Source of the DNA: Candidatus Zixiibacteriota bacterium
Lineage (GTDB): Bacteria > Zixibacteria > MSB-5A5 > RBG-16-43-9
Length of the DNA: 46,664 nt
Direction: 5' to 3'
Assembly: GCA_022865345.1 (NCBI GenBank)
Contig: JALHSU010000045.1
Location: 1-46,664, forward strand
Part shown: positions 23,393 to 32,292 of the stretch, one piece after another
Position numbering within the stretch: position 1 is the stretch's first letter
Layout of the letters: each line of letters opens with the position of its first letter
Notes under the pieces: generated by a model
What the model saw: only the letters and a program-made list of their open reading frames with translations
Databases searched by the model: none
Told to the model about the DNA's origin: nothing
Translations under genes and position numbers: made by a program

Positions 23393-24616
23393 TCAATATT
23401 CTATCCATTTATAATGTATGGCTAAAAGGATGCTGATTGAAATCCAGCTTATAAGCAGAGACGATCCGCCGTAACTGGTCAGGGGGAAAGGGACTCCCGT
23501 AACGGGCAGAAGTCCCATAGCCATGCCTAAATTCACCATTCCCTGAAAAGCAAAAATCGAGGTGAGCCCGAAAGCCACATAACTGTTGAAACTGTTTCTG
23601 GACTTGGAAGCTATGGAAAGACCCCGAAAGATCAGATAAAAGAAAATAGCTAAAAAGATCAAAGACCCGATTAAGCCGAACTCCTCTCCCACTACCGAGA
23701 AGATAAAATCTGTATGCTGCATCGGCAGAAATGCTAATTTGGTCTGGGACCCGTGCAGAAATCCCTTGCCAAAAATTCCTCCTGAACCTATGGCTACTTT
23801 GGACTGAATTATCTGATAGCCAGCGCCTAAAGGGTCCCGATTCGGGTCTAGAAATACTAACACCCTGAGTTTCTGATAATCATGTAACCTATTCCAGATC
23901 AAAGGAGTGAGAATTCCAAATCCTAAATTTAATACCAGCACCCAGATGGAGAAGAAAAAGCCTGGCCTGAGAAGGTATAACATGTAGATTAAAAACAAAA
24001 AGAATATTCCCCAGGAGATCCAGTGGAAGCCAGCCACCAGACTTATCATAGGTGAGAAGATCAAAAGGATGAAAAGTAAAGGCACCTTAGCCCAGTAAAG
24101 CATAGAGAGGATTAAGGCTAAAAAAACCAGGGAAGTCCCTAAATCCGGCTGTTTTAAAACCAGAAGAAGCGGAACCACTCCTATGACTATGATCGTTCCG
24201 ATCCATAGAATCGATTCAAAAGAGCGCTTGGAATAAGCCAGATAGCGCGAGAGCGCAAAAACTGTGGCTATCTTTGCCCACTCAGAAGGTTGAAAGGTAA
24301 ACCCACTTAACTCAAACCAGCGGGTTGCACCCAGCCGGGTAGCCCCGATGAAAAGCACCGCTCCTAAAAGCAAGATAGCTGAGAGATAGTAGAGGTATGA
24401 GAAAATCTCATGCAGCCTTAAAGGCGTTATGAAGATAATTACCGCAACTATTAAAGATAAAAAGAGCCAGAATATCTGTTTTAAAAAAAGTCCCTTCTCA
24501 TTAAGAGTGGAATGTTTGGCGCTATAAATCAGGAGCACCCCTATTAAAGATAAAAGCAGGGCACAAGCTAAAAGCTTAAAATCGAATTCCTCGGTTTTCA
24601 GTCTGAAGAACTTCAT
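23393..24616 (-). CDS. rodA: Rod-shape SEDS glycosyltransferase RodA
   Basis: 407 residues, about ten membrane segments. RodA polymerises lipid II into glycan strands with PBP2 during cell elongation. SEDS blocks: FQPSEWAKIATVFALSRYLA, KQPDLGTSLVFL (catalytic Asp region), HDYQKLRVLVFLDPNRDPLGAGYQIIQSKVAIGSGGIFGKG, FLPMQHTDFIFSVVGEEFG, and GVPFPLTSYGGSSLLISW at the end. Only 3 nt separate it from the PBP2 gene upstream, so the two are co-transcribed. Confidence 0.95.
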   Translation of the reverse strand: MKFFRLKTEEFDFKLLACALLLSLIGVLLIYSAKHSTLNEKGLFLKQIFWLFLSLIVAVIIFITPLRLHEIFSYLYYLSAILLLGAVLFIGATRLGATRWFELSGFTFQPSEWAKIATVFALSRYLAYSKRSFESILWIGTIIVIGVVPLLLVLKQPDLGTSLVFLALILSMLYWAKVPLLFILLIFSPMISLVAGFHWISWGIFFLFLIYMLYLLRPGFFFSIWVLVLNLGFGILTPLIWNRLHDYQKLRVLVFLDPNRDPLGAGYQIIQSKVAIGSGGIFGKGFLHGSQTKLAFLPMQHTDFIFSVVGEEFGLIGSLIFLAIFFYLIFRGLSIASKSRNSFNSYVAFGLTSIFAFQGMVNLGMAMGLLPVTGVPFPLTSYGGSSLLISWISISILLAIHYKWIEY

Positions 24617-24619
24617 TGC

Positions 24620-26437
24620 CTAATCGGTTTGAAAATTACTCTCTTTTTCACCGCTCGATTCTGTGCTTATCCCTTTGAGATACCTCTCTATGATTCTCCT
24701 GGCGATTGGCGCAGCATAGGTACCACCGTGACCAGCCTGCTCCACTAAAACTGCCACGACTATCCTCGGATGATCAACCGGTGCAAAACCCACAAACCAG
24801 GCATGCTCCCTGCCATGCGGATTTTGCGCGGTTCCAGTTTTTCCCCCAACCACTATATCAGAGATGCGGGCTAAACCTCCTGTCCCGGAAGGGGAATTGA
24901 CCGTTTCAACCAACCCTTCTTTGAGAATCTCCAGGGTAGAATTTGAAAAAGGGAGATGAGACAAAACTGTCTTTCCTTTTGGAGTGGACCTTCCCTCTAC
25001 CGATCTTATTTCTTTCAGGAGATGTGGTTGGTAAACAGTTCCACCGTTAACCAGAGCGGAATAGAAGACGGCAAGTCCTAAGGGAGTGGTCAGAACCTCC
25101 CCCTGCCCTATTCCCAGATTTATCACCAGGTTTTTAATCCATCCCTCCTGCCCAAATCTTTTTTCGTAATAAGTCCGGCTGGGAATCATTCCCGCGATCT
25201 CGTCGGGAAGATCAACTTTGTATTTTTTATCCAGCCCGCACTGACGAGCATAATCGCTCCAGCGGTCAAGTCCCAACCTTAACGAGAGCTGATAAAAGTA
25301 GACGTCACAGGACTGGGCTATTGCCTGAATCAGATCCAGCCTGCCGTGCCCTTTAGGCTGCCAGCATTTGAAAATCCTGTTTCCAAAAAGGAAACCACCG
25401 TTGCAATAAGAAAAAGTGGTATTTCGATCTACGATTTTTGATTCCAGAGCTGCGCCTGCAGTTAACAGTTTATAAGTTGAACCAGGGGGGTAAGACCCCT
25501 GAATTGCCCGGTTGAGTAGAGGATGCGAAGGATCATTAACCAAGCCCTCCCAGGTGTCCTCATCCAGAAAAGAGCAGAACTGATTGGGGTCAAACCCGGG
25601 CTTGCTCACCAGAGTTAAAACTTCTCCATTTTGAGGATCCAGAGCCACCACTGCGCCGGCATTAAACATGCTCAGAGCCGATTCCGCTTCCACCTGAAGG
25701 TCAGAGTCAACGGTCAGAACCAGGTCAGAGCCTACCGTATAAGGTTGAGACTTCTTATCCTTCAGGGATCCCAAGATTTTTCCGCTCGCGCTTACCTCTA
25801 GGTAATTCATCCCATCCTCCCCTCTCAAGACCTCATCATACTGTTTTTCCAGGCCGTCCTTCCCTATGTTGCTCCCTAAAGTCAGTCCTTTTTCCCTCGA
25901 ATCGTCCATTTCTTTTTGCGAGACCTCGCCCACGTATCCGAAAAGATGACCTGACCAGTAAAGCGGTGGGTAACTTCTCACTTTTTCTACCTGATAGCTG
26001 ACCCCGGGCAACTCCTCATTCTGTTCCTCTAAAATGCAAATAGTTTTGAAATCAAGATCTTTCAACAATTTTATGGGCGTGTATTTGTTAACCCAGCCGG
26101 CTCTTATTTTTTCTTCAAGAAAATCCTCGTCCAGATTCAAAATTAGAGAGATTTTCTTGACTACTGACTTTATATCCTGAACTTGAGAAGGGATCAAAAA
26201 AAGGGCATAGGAAGTGCGGTTAGTAACCATTCTCTTTCCGTTACGGTCCAGGATCAACCCCCGGGGTGCGGGGACAGAGACCAGCCTTACCCTATTCTCC
26301 TCAGATACCTGGCGATAATAAGAAAAACTGATAACCTGTAGATAAAATAATCTTAAGGTCAGGATAAAAGCCAAGAATCCCACCAGATAAAAAGTGAGTT
26401 TTTCCCGGTTACAATCTAAGATTCCAGTTCTGGTCAT
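24620..26437 (-). CDS. mrdA: Penicillin-binding protein 2 (transpeptidase)
   Basis: 605 residues. A single membrane anchor at about 15-35, the pedestal/dimerisation domain (55-235) with RGLILDRNG, and the transpeptidase domain (245-590). Active site: Ser320-T-Y-Lys323 (PPGSTYK), Ser376-C-Asp378 (SCDVYF, the SxD form seen in PBP2s) and KTGTAQNPHG near 535. It cross-links peptidoglycan in the periplasm for elongation, as the partner of RodA encoded 3 nt downstream. The C-terminal 15 residues are polar. Confidence 0.95.
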   Translation of the reverse strand: MTRTGILDCNREKLTFYLVGFLAFILTLRLFYLQVISFSYYRQVSEENRVRLVSVPAPRGLILDRNGKRMVTNRTSYALFLIPSQVQDIKSVVKKISLILNLDEDFLEEKIRAGWVNKYTPIKLLKDLDFKTICILEEQNEELPGVSYQVEKVRSYPPLYWSGHLFGYVGEVSQKEMDDSREKGLTLGSNIGKDGLEKQYDEVLRGEDGMNYLEVSASGKILGSLKDKKSQPYTVGSDLVLTVDSDLQVEAESALSMFNAGAVVALDPQNGEVLTLVSKPGFDPNQFCSFLDEDTWEGLVNDPSHPLLNRAIQGSYPPGSTYKLLTAGAALESKIVDRNTTFSYCNGGFLFGNRIFKCWQPKGHGRLDLIQAIAQSCDVYFYQLSLRLGLDRWSDYARQCGLDKKYKVDLPDEIAGMIPSRTYYEKRFGQEGWIKNLVINLGIGQGEVLTTPLGLAVFYSALVNGGTVYQPHLLKEIRSVEGRSTPKGKTVLSHLPFSNSTLEILKEGLVETVNSPSGTGGLARISDIVVGGKTGTAQNPHGREHAWFVGFAPVDHPRIVVAVLVEQAGHGGTYAAPIARRIIERYLKGISTESSGEKESNFQTD

Positions 26438-26452
26438 ACCACGGTTGAGAAA

Positions 26453-26962
26453 CTAAGTCGTGACAATTTTAGCTTTACGGATTTGAAGATACCATAAAAA
26501 TATCAATCCCACCAAGGCTGTATAAAGCCCGGAGAGCAGGCTATAATTAAAAAAAATAGAAAAAGCATAGCTCAGATTTAATCCGCTCGAAAAAAAATAA
26601 TAAACCAGATCGTTAAAGAGCAGGCTGAAGAAGACCACCACTCCTTTGGTAAGACTGCTTTCTAAATACAGATTATCCTTGAAATTTCCGACCAGGTACC
26701 CCAGACAGGTTTTAATGAAAGCCCCCAACCCCAGAAAAGAAGGGTTGGCCAGATCTAATAAAAACCCAACCAGAAATCCAAATATCGCTCCGGAAACTGG
26801 GCCCTGGGTTAGAGCTACGAAAACCAGAATGAGTAAAGGCAAATCCAGACTTATCTTTTGAATTGTTAAAAGCCCGGAGAATAAAGACTGGTAGATTATT
26901 ACTATCAGAATCAAAAGGAGCATTCTGGCTGCTTTTGACAAGTTCAGGTTACGGATGGGCAT
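26453..26962 (-). CDS. mreD: Rod-shape determining protein MreD
   Basis: 169 residues, five or six membrane segments and little soluble sequence. MreD is an inner-membrane part of the elongasome. LILVFVALTQGPVSGAIFGFLVGFLLDLANPSFLGLGAF is the typical MreD core. It lies between mreC (12 bp upstream) and mrdA (15 bp downstream) in the canonical order. The family is poorly conserved, so the position adds much of the confidence. Confidence 0.9.
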   Translation of the reverse strand: MPIRNLNLSKAARMLLLILIVIIYQSLFSGLLTIQKISLDLPLLILVFVALTQGPVSGAIFGFLVGFLLDLANPSFLGLGAFIKTCLGYLVGNFKDNLYLESSLTKGVVVFFSLLFNDLVYYFFSSGLNLSYAFSIFFNYSLLSGLYTALVGLIFLWYLQIRKAKIVTT

Positions 26963-26974
26963 TTTTAGTATCCA

Positions 26975-27793
26975 TTATTTTTGAGTTAAGGTTTTAATTA
27001 TAAAAAGCTCTTCTAACCGCGTAAAATTGACCGCGGGCTTAAGGGTTATGACTTTAAAAACGGAATCTCTTTCCGGTGATACTCTGTATACCTGGCCAAT
27101 TTTCAAACCCTCAGGGAATATCTCGCCTAAGCCGGAGGAATAAATTTCGTCGCCGGGTTTGACATCCTCTTCTAAAGGAATGTTGTCTAAGTTTAACCTG
27201 ATTCCTCCTTTTGACCTTACGATCCCCTGGACCCTGCTTCTGGAGTCTAAAGCCGGCACCCTGCAATTGGGATGGTAGAGCAACTGAACTACTGATTTTC
27301 TCATCAGGACCTCGCTTACCCTGCCGATCAGCCCGTCCATATTGATTACCGGCATCCCCTTTTTTATTCCATCTTTCTCCCCTAAATTTATCCAGATCGT
27401 ACTGGGAAATCTTCCCGGTTCGGTTGAGACGATCTCTGCGGGAATAAGTTGATAGGTGCTCCCAGACTCGAATTCCAACATCTGCCTTAATCTTTGGTTC
27501 TCCTTGCTCTCCTCTTGTAGCTGGATGTTTTCCAGGGTCAGCCTGGTTACTTTTTCATTCAGAACTCTATTGGCCTGATGGACATTGTATAATTCGTCTA
27601 CCCGCCTGGCTATAGAATTAAAGGGAGCGTAGGTAAAACTGAAAATTACCTCGGAAAGACTTTTTTTGACCTTGATAGGCAATAAGAACAAAAGTAAGGA
27701 TAAAGACAGAAAAAGGAAAAAGGTGGCAGAGCTTTTCTCTTTTAAGAATGACCCTCTTCCGCGAGTCAAGATGTTAAATGATAAAAATGGCAT
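26975..27793 (-). CDS. mreC: Rod-shape determining protein MreC
   Basis: 272 residues from the ATG at 27791-27793, which has AGGGG/AGGAG just upstream; an ATG at 27832 would add 13 residues. A membrane anchor at about 26-44 is followed by a coiled coil (NRVLNEKVTRLTLENIQLQEESKENQRLR pattern) and the beta-rich periplasmic domain (ARVI/WINLGEKDGIKKGMPVI, LIGRVSEV, VQLLYHPNCRVPA, GDEIYSSGLGEIFPEGL). MreC links the MreB cytoskeleton to PBP2. No mreB is found upstream, where ptsN and accA lie instead. Confidence 0.93.
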   Translation of the reverse strand: MPFLSFNILTRGRGSFLKEKSSATFFLFLSLSLLLFLLPIKVKKSLSEVIFSFTYAPFNSIARRVDELYNVHQANRVLNEKVTRLTLENIQLQEESKENQRLRQMLEFESGSTYQLIPAEIVSTEPGRFPSTIWINLGEKDGIKKGMPVINMDGLIGRVSEVLMRKSVVQLLYHPNCRVPALDSRSRVQGIVRSKGGIRLNLDNIPLEEDVKPGDEIYSSGLGEIFPEGLKIGQVYRVSPERDSVFKVITLKPAVNFTRLEELFIIKTLTQK

Positions 27794-27974
27794 CTCCTCC
27801 CCTCTGGAGAAAAACTTGTCATTCCCAAACACTCAGAGGTCCTCATAGTTCCTTGGGACCTGTTGCACAGTTCATGGCCGTTTTAACAGCATTTTATCTG
27901 CCCCTCTTATAATACTCGACTAAAATCTCTTTAATTATTAGACCTCTCAAGTGATTTCTGGAAATTTATTATTA

Positions 27975-28427
27975 TCACTCCACCGAGTCCAAAAGCTCCA
28001 AGAGTTCCTTGGGATTTGAGATTTTCATCAAAACATCACGATTTTTTTCACTTTTCATAAGATAGGAAAGACGAGCCATAACGTTGAGATGGGCGCCGAT
28101 TGCATCTTCAGGTGCCGCTATCAGGAAAAAAAGGTGAACCGGCTTTTTATCCATTGCGTCGAAATCAATACCGGTTTTAGAGCGACCAAAGGCGATTACT
28201 ATCCCCTTGATGGCTTTGGTCTTGGCATGGGGAAAGGCAACTCCATAACCCACGCCGGTGGTGACTAATTTCTCTCGCTCCAGCACCGCCTTAAGAACCT
28301 CGTCTTTATCCTTGACCAGTTTCGACCTGGAGGCTATATTTACCAACTCCTCTATGATCTCATTTTTCGTCTTCCCTTTAAGATCAAAAGAAATCAAGTC
28401 CTCTGCACAGAATTTAGAAAGCTTCAT
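27975..28427 (-). CDS. ptsN: PTS EIIA-type protein (PtsN-like, fructose/nitrogen family)
   Basis: 150 residues, one PTS_EIIA_2 domain. The phosphorylatable residue is His67 in GVGYGVAFPHAKT. Other blocks: SFDLKGKTKNEIIEEL, VKAVLEREKLVTTGVG-like, VHLFFLIAAPEDAIGAHLNVMARLSYLM. AAGGAGGT lies just before the ATG. Stand-alone EIIA proteins of this type are regulatory, adjusting potassium or nitrogen responses rather than transporting sugar. No EIIB/EIIC is nearby, which fits. Confidence 0.85.
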   Translation of the reverse strand: MKLSKFCAEDLISFDLKGKTKNEIIEELVNIASRSKLVKDKDEVLKAVLEREKLVTTGVGYGVAFPHAKTKAIKGIVIAFGRSKTGIDFDAMDKKPVHLFFLIAAPEDAIGAHLNVMARLSYLMKSEKNRDVLMKISNPKELLELLDSVE

Positions 28428-28533
28428 CCTTTACCTCCTTTTGATATTCTTCTTTTCGACTGCCCGGCATTCTCAGTAAGAATCACCGGACTTAAACTGG
28501 ATCATGACCTTATCCAGCTTTTCAGCAAACTCC

Positions 28534-29538
28534 TTATCCGATATTCTCAGACGCTTCTCCTCTTTCCGGCAGATGGTATTCCTCAGTGGAGAATACGCCC
28601 ATTCTTCTGAATTTTTCAATTCTTTTCTGCAGAAGCTCTTCTGTTCCCAGTTTCATAAGCTCGTCTAAGTCTTTAATGATCTCTTTTTTTAGAATATCCG
28701 CTGCTTCTTTCGGATTTCGATGCGCCCCACCCACCGGCTCAGGCACAATCTTGTCTATGACTTTTAGCTCCTTTAAGTCAAAGGAGGATAACTTCAGGGC
28801 TTCTGCTGCCAGGGGAGCTTTGGAGCTGTCTCTCCACAAAATGGCAGAGCATCCTTCCGGAGAGATGACCGAATACCAGGAGTTCTCTAACATCAGCACC
28901 CGGTCTCCGATCCCTATTCCCAAAGCACCCCCGCTTGCTCCCTCTCCGACTATATTTATGGTGATGGGGACTTTTAATCTGAACATCTCTCTTAAATTTC
29001 TGGCGATGGCTTCTGCCTGTCCTCTTTCTTCGGCTCCAATTCCTGGAAAGGCTCCAGGAGTATCTACCAGGATGATAATGGGCTTGCCGGAGCGGGAGGC
29101 AAGCTGCATCAATCTTAAAGCCTTACGATAACCCTCTGGGTGCATCATCCCGAAGTTTCGATAAAGCTTCTGCTTGGTGTCTCTGCCTTTCTGCTGACCA
29201 ATGAACATGACTGCTCGACCATCGATTTTGCCAAATCCAGCCACTACCGCTTTATCATCTGCAAATCCCCTGTCTCCATGCAGCTCCACGAAGTCGGTAC
29301 TTATCAAATTGATATAATCTAAACTGTGGGGCCGGAGTGGATGTCGGGCTAACTGGACCCTTTGCCAGCGAGTAAGATTAGAATATATATCCCGCAGCAA
29401 TCTATCCTTGCGCTTTTCCAATAGTTGTATCTCCCGGGTAAGTTCCAGACTTTCGCCAGAGGCGAAATCTTTCATGTCCTGGATCCTCTTCTCCAGATCC
29501 AGGACCGGTTTTTCGAAATCTAAATATTGTCCGTTCAT
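28534..29538 (-). CDS. accA: Acetyl-CoA carboxylase carboxyltransferase, alpha subunit
   Basis: 334 residues. With AccD it moves the carboxyl group from biotin to acetyl-CoA to give malonyl-CoA, the first step of fatty-acid synthesis. Blocks: [14 protein letters not shown] at the start, [76 protein letters not shown] and [33 protein letters not shown]. The C-terminus is polar. accD is not in the window. A second reading frame stays open beyond the 3' end (see findings). Confidence 0.97.
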   Translation of the reverse strand: MNGQYLDFEKPVLDLEKRIQDMKDFASGESLELTREIQLLEKRKDRLLRDIYSNLTRWQRVQLARHPLRPHSLDYINLISTDFVELHGDRGFADDKAVVAGFGKIDGRAVMFIGQQKGRDTKQKLYRNFGMMHPEGYRKALRLMQLASRSGKPIIILVDTPGAFPGIGAEERGQAEAIARNLREMFRLKVPITINIVGEGASGGALGIGIGDRVLMLENSWYSVISPEGCSAILWRDSSKAPLAAEALKLSSFDLKELKVIDKIVPEPVGGAHRNPKEAADILKKEIIKDLDELMKLGTEELLQKRIEKFRRMGVFSTEEYHLPERGEASENIG

Positions 29539-29564
29539 CTTTTTGAATATTATCCTTTAACCGG

Positions 29565-30620
29565 CTACTTTTTTTTTACTTGATCAGTCATCCCTATCCG
29601 GAACAGGTAAAATGCCAGGATCAAAACCAGTATCCCTAAAAAGGATAGCAGAAAAGAAAAAACCAGTTTATTCTCCCGGACAAGAATAGCCCAGGTTATT
29701 ATGGTTAATATAATGGAAACAATATAAAAAATCCAGATGGTTAATTTCTTACTTAGCCCTTTTTCCAGCAGGAAATGAAAAAGATGCCTCTTATCAGCAT
29801 GATAAAACCTTTTATTGTTTAAAGTTCTCCTGAAAAACGAAAAGAAAGTCTCAAATATTGGTAATCCCAGGGCTAAGAGGGGAATGAAAAGTGCCAGGGC
29901 GGTGTAGCTTTTAATCGGACAGATTACCCCCTCCGCCGCAAAGATGTATCCTAAATATTGAGAACCAGAATCTCCCATAAAAATCCTGGCTGGAGGGTAA
30001 TTATATCGTAAAAAGCCCAGACAGGCACCTATGACGCCTAAAGAGATAAAGGAGATGAGCTTCACCTCCAGGAAAATCCCCACACCCAAAAGAGCTAAGG
30101 AGGCGATTACCGACAGGCCGGCCGCCAGCCCGTCCAGCCCATCTATCAAATTAAAGGCATTGATGATCAAAAGACACCAGACAAACGTGACCGGGTAAGA
30201 GAAGAACCCAAGACTCACTGCCTTGAAAAAAGGAATGTAAAGCAGATTGATTCTCAATCCGAACAGGATTAAGACCAAAACCGCCAGCGATTGTAAAAGG
30301 AGCTTCCACCTGGGCCTTAGGTTTTTGAGGTCATCATAAATTCCGGTGGCGAAAATTATAACCCCTCCCAAAGTAAAACCGGCAAGGTATCTCAGGTCAG
30401 ATGAAAGTATCGTTCGTTCCCAGATTAAGGCCGTCCAGAAAACCAGGTTAAATGATAAGAATATGGCGATCCCTCCCAGGGTAGGAGTTGGATTCAGGTG
30501 AATCTTCCTGTGGTTCGGATAATCCAAGAGCTGGTACTTCAGACTGAAATTCTTGACCAGAAACGTAAGAAGTAAGCCCAAACTGAACGAAAAAGTTAGG
30601 ATGAAAATATACTGATCCAA
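29565..30620 (-). CDS. MraY/WecA/TagO-type undecaprenyl-phosphate sugar-1-phosphate transferase
   Basis: 351 residues; TTG start with AGGAG five nt upstream. About eleven membrane segments. It transfers a HexNAc-1-P from UDP-sugar to undecaprenyl phosphate, starting a lipid-linked glycan. Motifs: DYPNHRKIHLNPTPTLGGIAIFL, GIYDDLKNLRP (DD motif), NAFNLIDGLDGLAAGL, FMGDSGSQYLGY and the cytoplasmic HADKRHLFHFLL. WecA is the nearest named type, as MraY lacks the HADKRHL form. Position at the downstream end of the glycan operon fits initiation of a surface polysaccharide. Confidence 0.9.
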   Translation of the reverse strand: MDQYIFILTFSFSLGLLLTFLVKNFSLKYQLLDYPNHRKIHLNPTPTLGGIAIFLSFNLVFWTALIWERTILSSDLRYLAGFTLGGVIIFATGIYDDLKNLRPRWKLLLQSLAVLVLILFGLRINLLYIPFFKAVSLGFFSYPVTFVWCLLIINAFNLIDGLDGLAAGLSVIASLALLGVGIFLEVKLISFISLGVIGACLGFLRYNYPPARIFMGDSGSQYLGYIFAAEGVICPIKSYTALALFIPLLALGLPIFETFFSFFRRTLNNKRFYHADKRHLFHFLLEKGLSKKLTIWIFYIVSIILTIITWAILVRENKLVFSFLLSFLGILVLILAFYLFRIGMTDQVKKK

Positions 30621-30649
30621 CTTAACTCCTGTGAATCTGGAATATGATC

Positions 30650-31582
30650 CTATTTCTTTTTAAATGTCCCAGGTAAGCTGAAGACAAAAGATAAGAAAAT
30701 CAATCGCCCGAGCAAAGAAAGATAAACCAGAAGCCTGAAGACAGGATTTGGATGATAGTGTTTCTTAAAAAAATAATACATACTGCGGTGATGTTCCAGC
30801 TTAGCTCGCAAAGGATTTAAGGAAGTAGACCCCGCGAGCTGGTGGGTCACAGTCAAAAAGGGAAAGTAGAATACCTTCCAGCCGTTTTTCTTTGCTCTTA
30901 AACAAAGGTCTGTATCCTCGCAGAACATAAAAAAGTTTTCATCCAGAAGTCCTATTTCTCCCAGCATCTTCCTTCGGGCAAAAAGACAGGAGCCGGACAC
31001 CCAGTCCACCTCTTTTATCCCGGTTCGGTCTAAATCTTTGAGCAGATACTTCCGGGATAAGGAATTGTGCGGAAACAGGCGATTGAGAACCGATTGAGAG
31101 GAGGAGATGGAGGTAAGGAGGTCAGGGAAAGAGCGGCAGGAATAAAGCAATTCGCCTTTTTCGTCAATCATTCTTGGACCACAGATTCCAGCCTCTGGAT
31201 TTTCGTCCATAAACTTGAGCAACTGGTTTATTTTCCCCTCTGTGATTTTCGTATCCGGGTTAAGCAAAAGCAGGTATTTCCCCTGGCTTTCTCTTATCCC
31301 CTGGTTAGCGGCTTTGGAAAAACCTGAGTTCCACTCATTTTCTATCAGGTTGACCTGTGGGAAGTTCTCTCTGACCCAAGGGACTGTATCATCCTTAGAA
31401 GAGTTATCAATTAACCAGATTTCAAGCCTTAAATTATTTTTTGTATTGTAAATTGAATCCAAACATACTTTTAAGAATCTTTTTGCCCTGTAGTTTACGA
31501 TTATGATTGAAAGGTCAAGTTGATTACCAGAGTGTAGGGGCACGGCATGCCGTGCCCCTGCACTTTTTTCCCTATTATTCAT
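30650..31582 (-). CDS. Family 2 glycosyltransferase (rhamnosyltransferase-like)
   Basis: 310 residues. The GT2 domain starts at about residue 24 (LSIIIVNYRAKRFLKVCLDSI), with LIDNSSKDDT, LLLNPDTKI (DxD-like), GPRMIDEKGELLYSCRSFPD and VSGSCLFARRKMLGEIGLLDENFFMFCEDTDLCLRAK; this is the WbbL/RfbN-like subgroup, which often adds rhamnose. The C-terminal 30 residues are hydrophobic. The ATG overlaps the previous stop (ATGA), so this start is preferred. Residues 8-17 are encoded by a GTAGGGG-type palindrome (31534-31561) and have no counterpart in the family. Confidence 0.88.
   Translation of the reverse strand: MNNREKSAGARHAVPLHSGNQLDLSIIIVNYRAKRFLKVCLDSIYNTKNNLRLEIWLIDNSSKDDTVPWVRENFPQVNLIENEWNSGFSKAANQGIRESQGKYLLLLNPDTKITEGKINQLLKFMDENPEAGICGPRMIDEKGELLYSCRSFPDLLTSISSSQSVLNRLFPHNSLSRKYLLKDLDRTGIKEVDWVSGSCLFARRKMLGEIGLLDENFFMFCEDTDLCLRAKKNGWKVFYFPFLTVTHQLAGSTSLNPLRAKLEHHRSMYYFFKKHYHPNPVFRLLVYLSLLGRLIFLSFVFSLPGTFKKK
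31534..31561. repeat. GTAGGGG-family palindrome inside a GT2 gene
   Basis: GTAGGGGCACGGCA arm with an inverted copy; the last bases are CCCCTGC instead of CCCCTAC. Nearly identical to 20539-20566, which is intergenic. In frame, it encodes residues 8-17 (AGARHAVPLH). Confidence 0.75.
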
Positions 31583-32292
31583 ACTCTTCCCAAAATACTC
31601 AGGATCCTAAGCTTCCAGACCATCCAGATAGCTTCCCGCACTATCTTTTTGGACATCTTTGATTCGCCCGCTCTGCGGTCCACGAAGATAATCGGTATCT
31701 CCTTGATTTTGAAACCTTTTTTCCAGGCGCGGAAGCTCATCTCTATCTGGAAAGCGTAACCATTGGAGTGGATATTATCCAGGCCAATCTTCTCCAGGAC
31801 TTCCCTTTTGAAACATTTAAAACCACCGGTGGAATCTCTCACCGGAAGCCCGGTGACCCAGCGGGCATAAACATTCGCGAAATAGGAAAGAAGCAAGCGG
31901 GTTATGGGCCAGTTGACAACATTGACTCCCCTGATATAGCGCGAGCCTAAAACCAGGTCCGAATCTTTTATAGCTTTAAGAAAATCTGGTATATAACTGG
32001 GGTCATGCGAGAAGTCTGAGTCCATCTCGAAGATATAATCGTAGCCATTTTGCAGGGCATAGTCGAACCCTGCTATATAGGCAGTGCCCAGCCCTGATTT
32101 TTTCTCCCTTTTGATAAGTTTTATTCTGGGATTCGAGGCTTTAAGCTCTTCCACTAATTTACCGGTTCCGTCAGGAGAGTTGTCATCCACCACTAAGACT
32201 TCTATTCCCTGATCTTGTTTTAAAACCAGAGGAAGGATCGTGCCGATGTTCTCTTTTTCGTTGTAGGTTGGTATTATGACTAAGATTTTCAT
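31579..32292 (-). CDS. Polyprenol-phosphate mannosyltransferase-like GT2 (DPM1/Ppm1 type)
   Basis: 237 residues with no membrane segment, as in the soluble DPM1 type. Motifs: VIIPTYNEKENI, VVDDNSPDGT, MDSDFSHDP (metal-binding DxD-like), GSRYIRG, RDSTGGFKCFKREVLE, YAFQIEMSFRA and GESKMSKKIVREA. The family moves a sugar (usually mannose or glucose) from NDP-sugar to polyprenyl phosphate, feeding GT-C enzymes in the membrane. The gene overlaps both neighbours by 4 nt, and the upstream gene encodes the GT-C-like YfhO protein, a probable user of its product. Confidence 0.9.
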   Translation of the reverse strand: MKILVIIPTYNEKENIGTILPLVLKQDQGIEVLVVDDNSPDGTGKLVEELKASNPRIKLIKREKKSGLGTAYIAGFDYALQNGYDYIFEMDSDFSHDPSYIPDFLKAIKDSDLVLGSRYIRGVNVVNWPITRLLLSYFANVYARWVTGLPVRDSTGGFKCFKREVLEKIGLDNIHSNGYAFQIEMSFRAWKKGFKIKEIPIIFVDRRAGESKMSKKIVREAIWMVWKLRILSILGRV

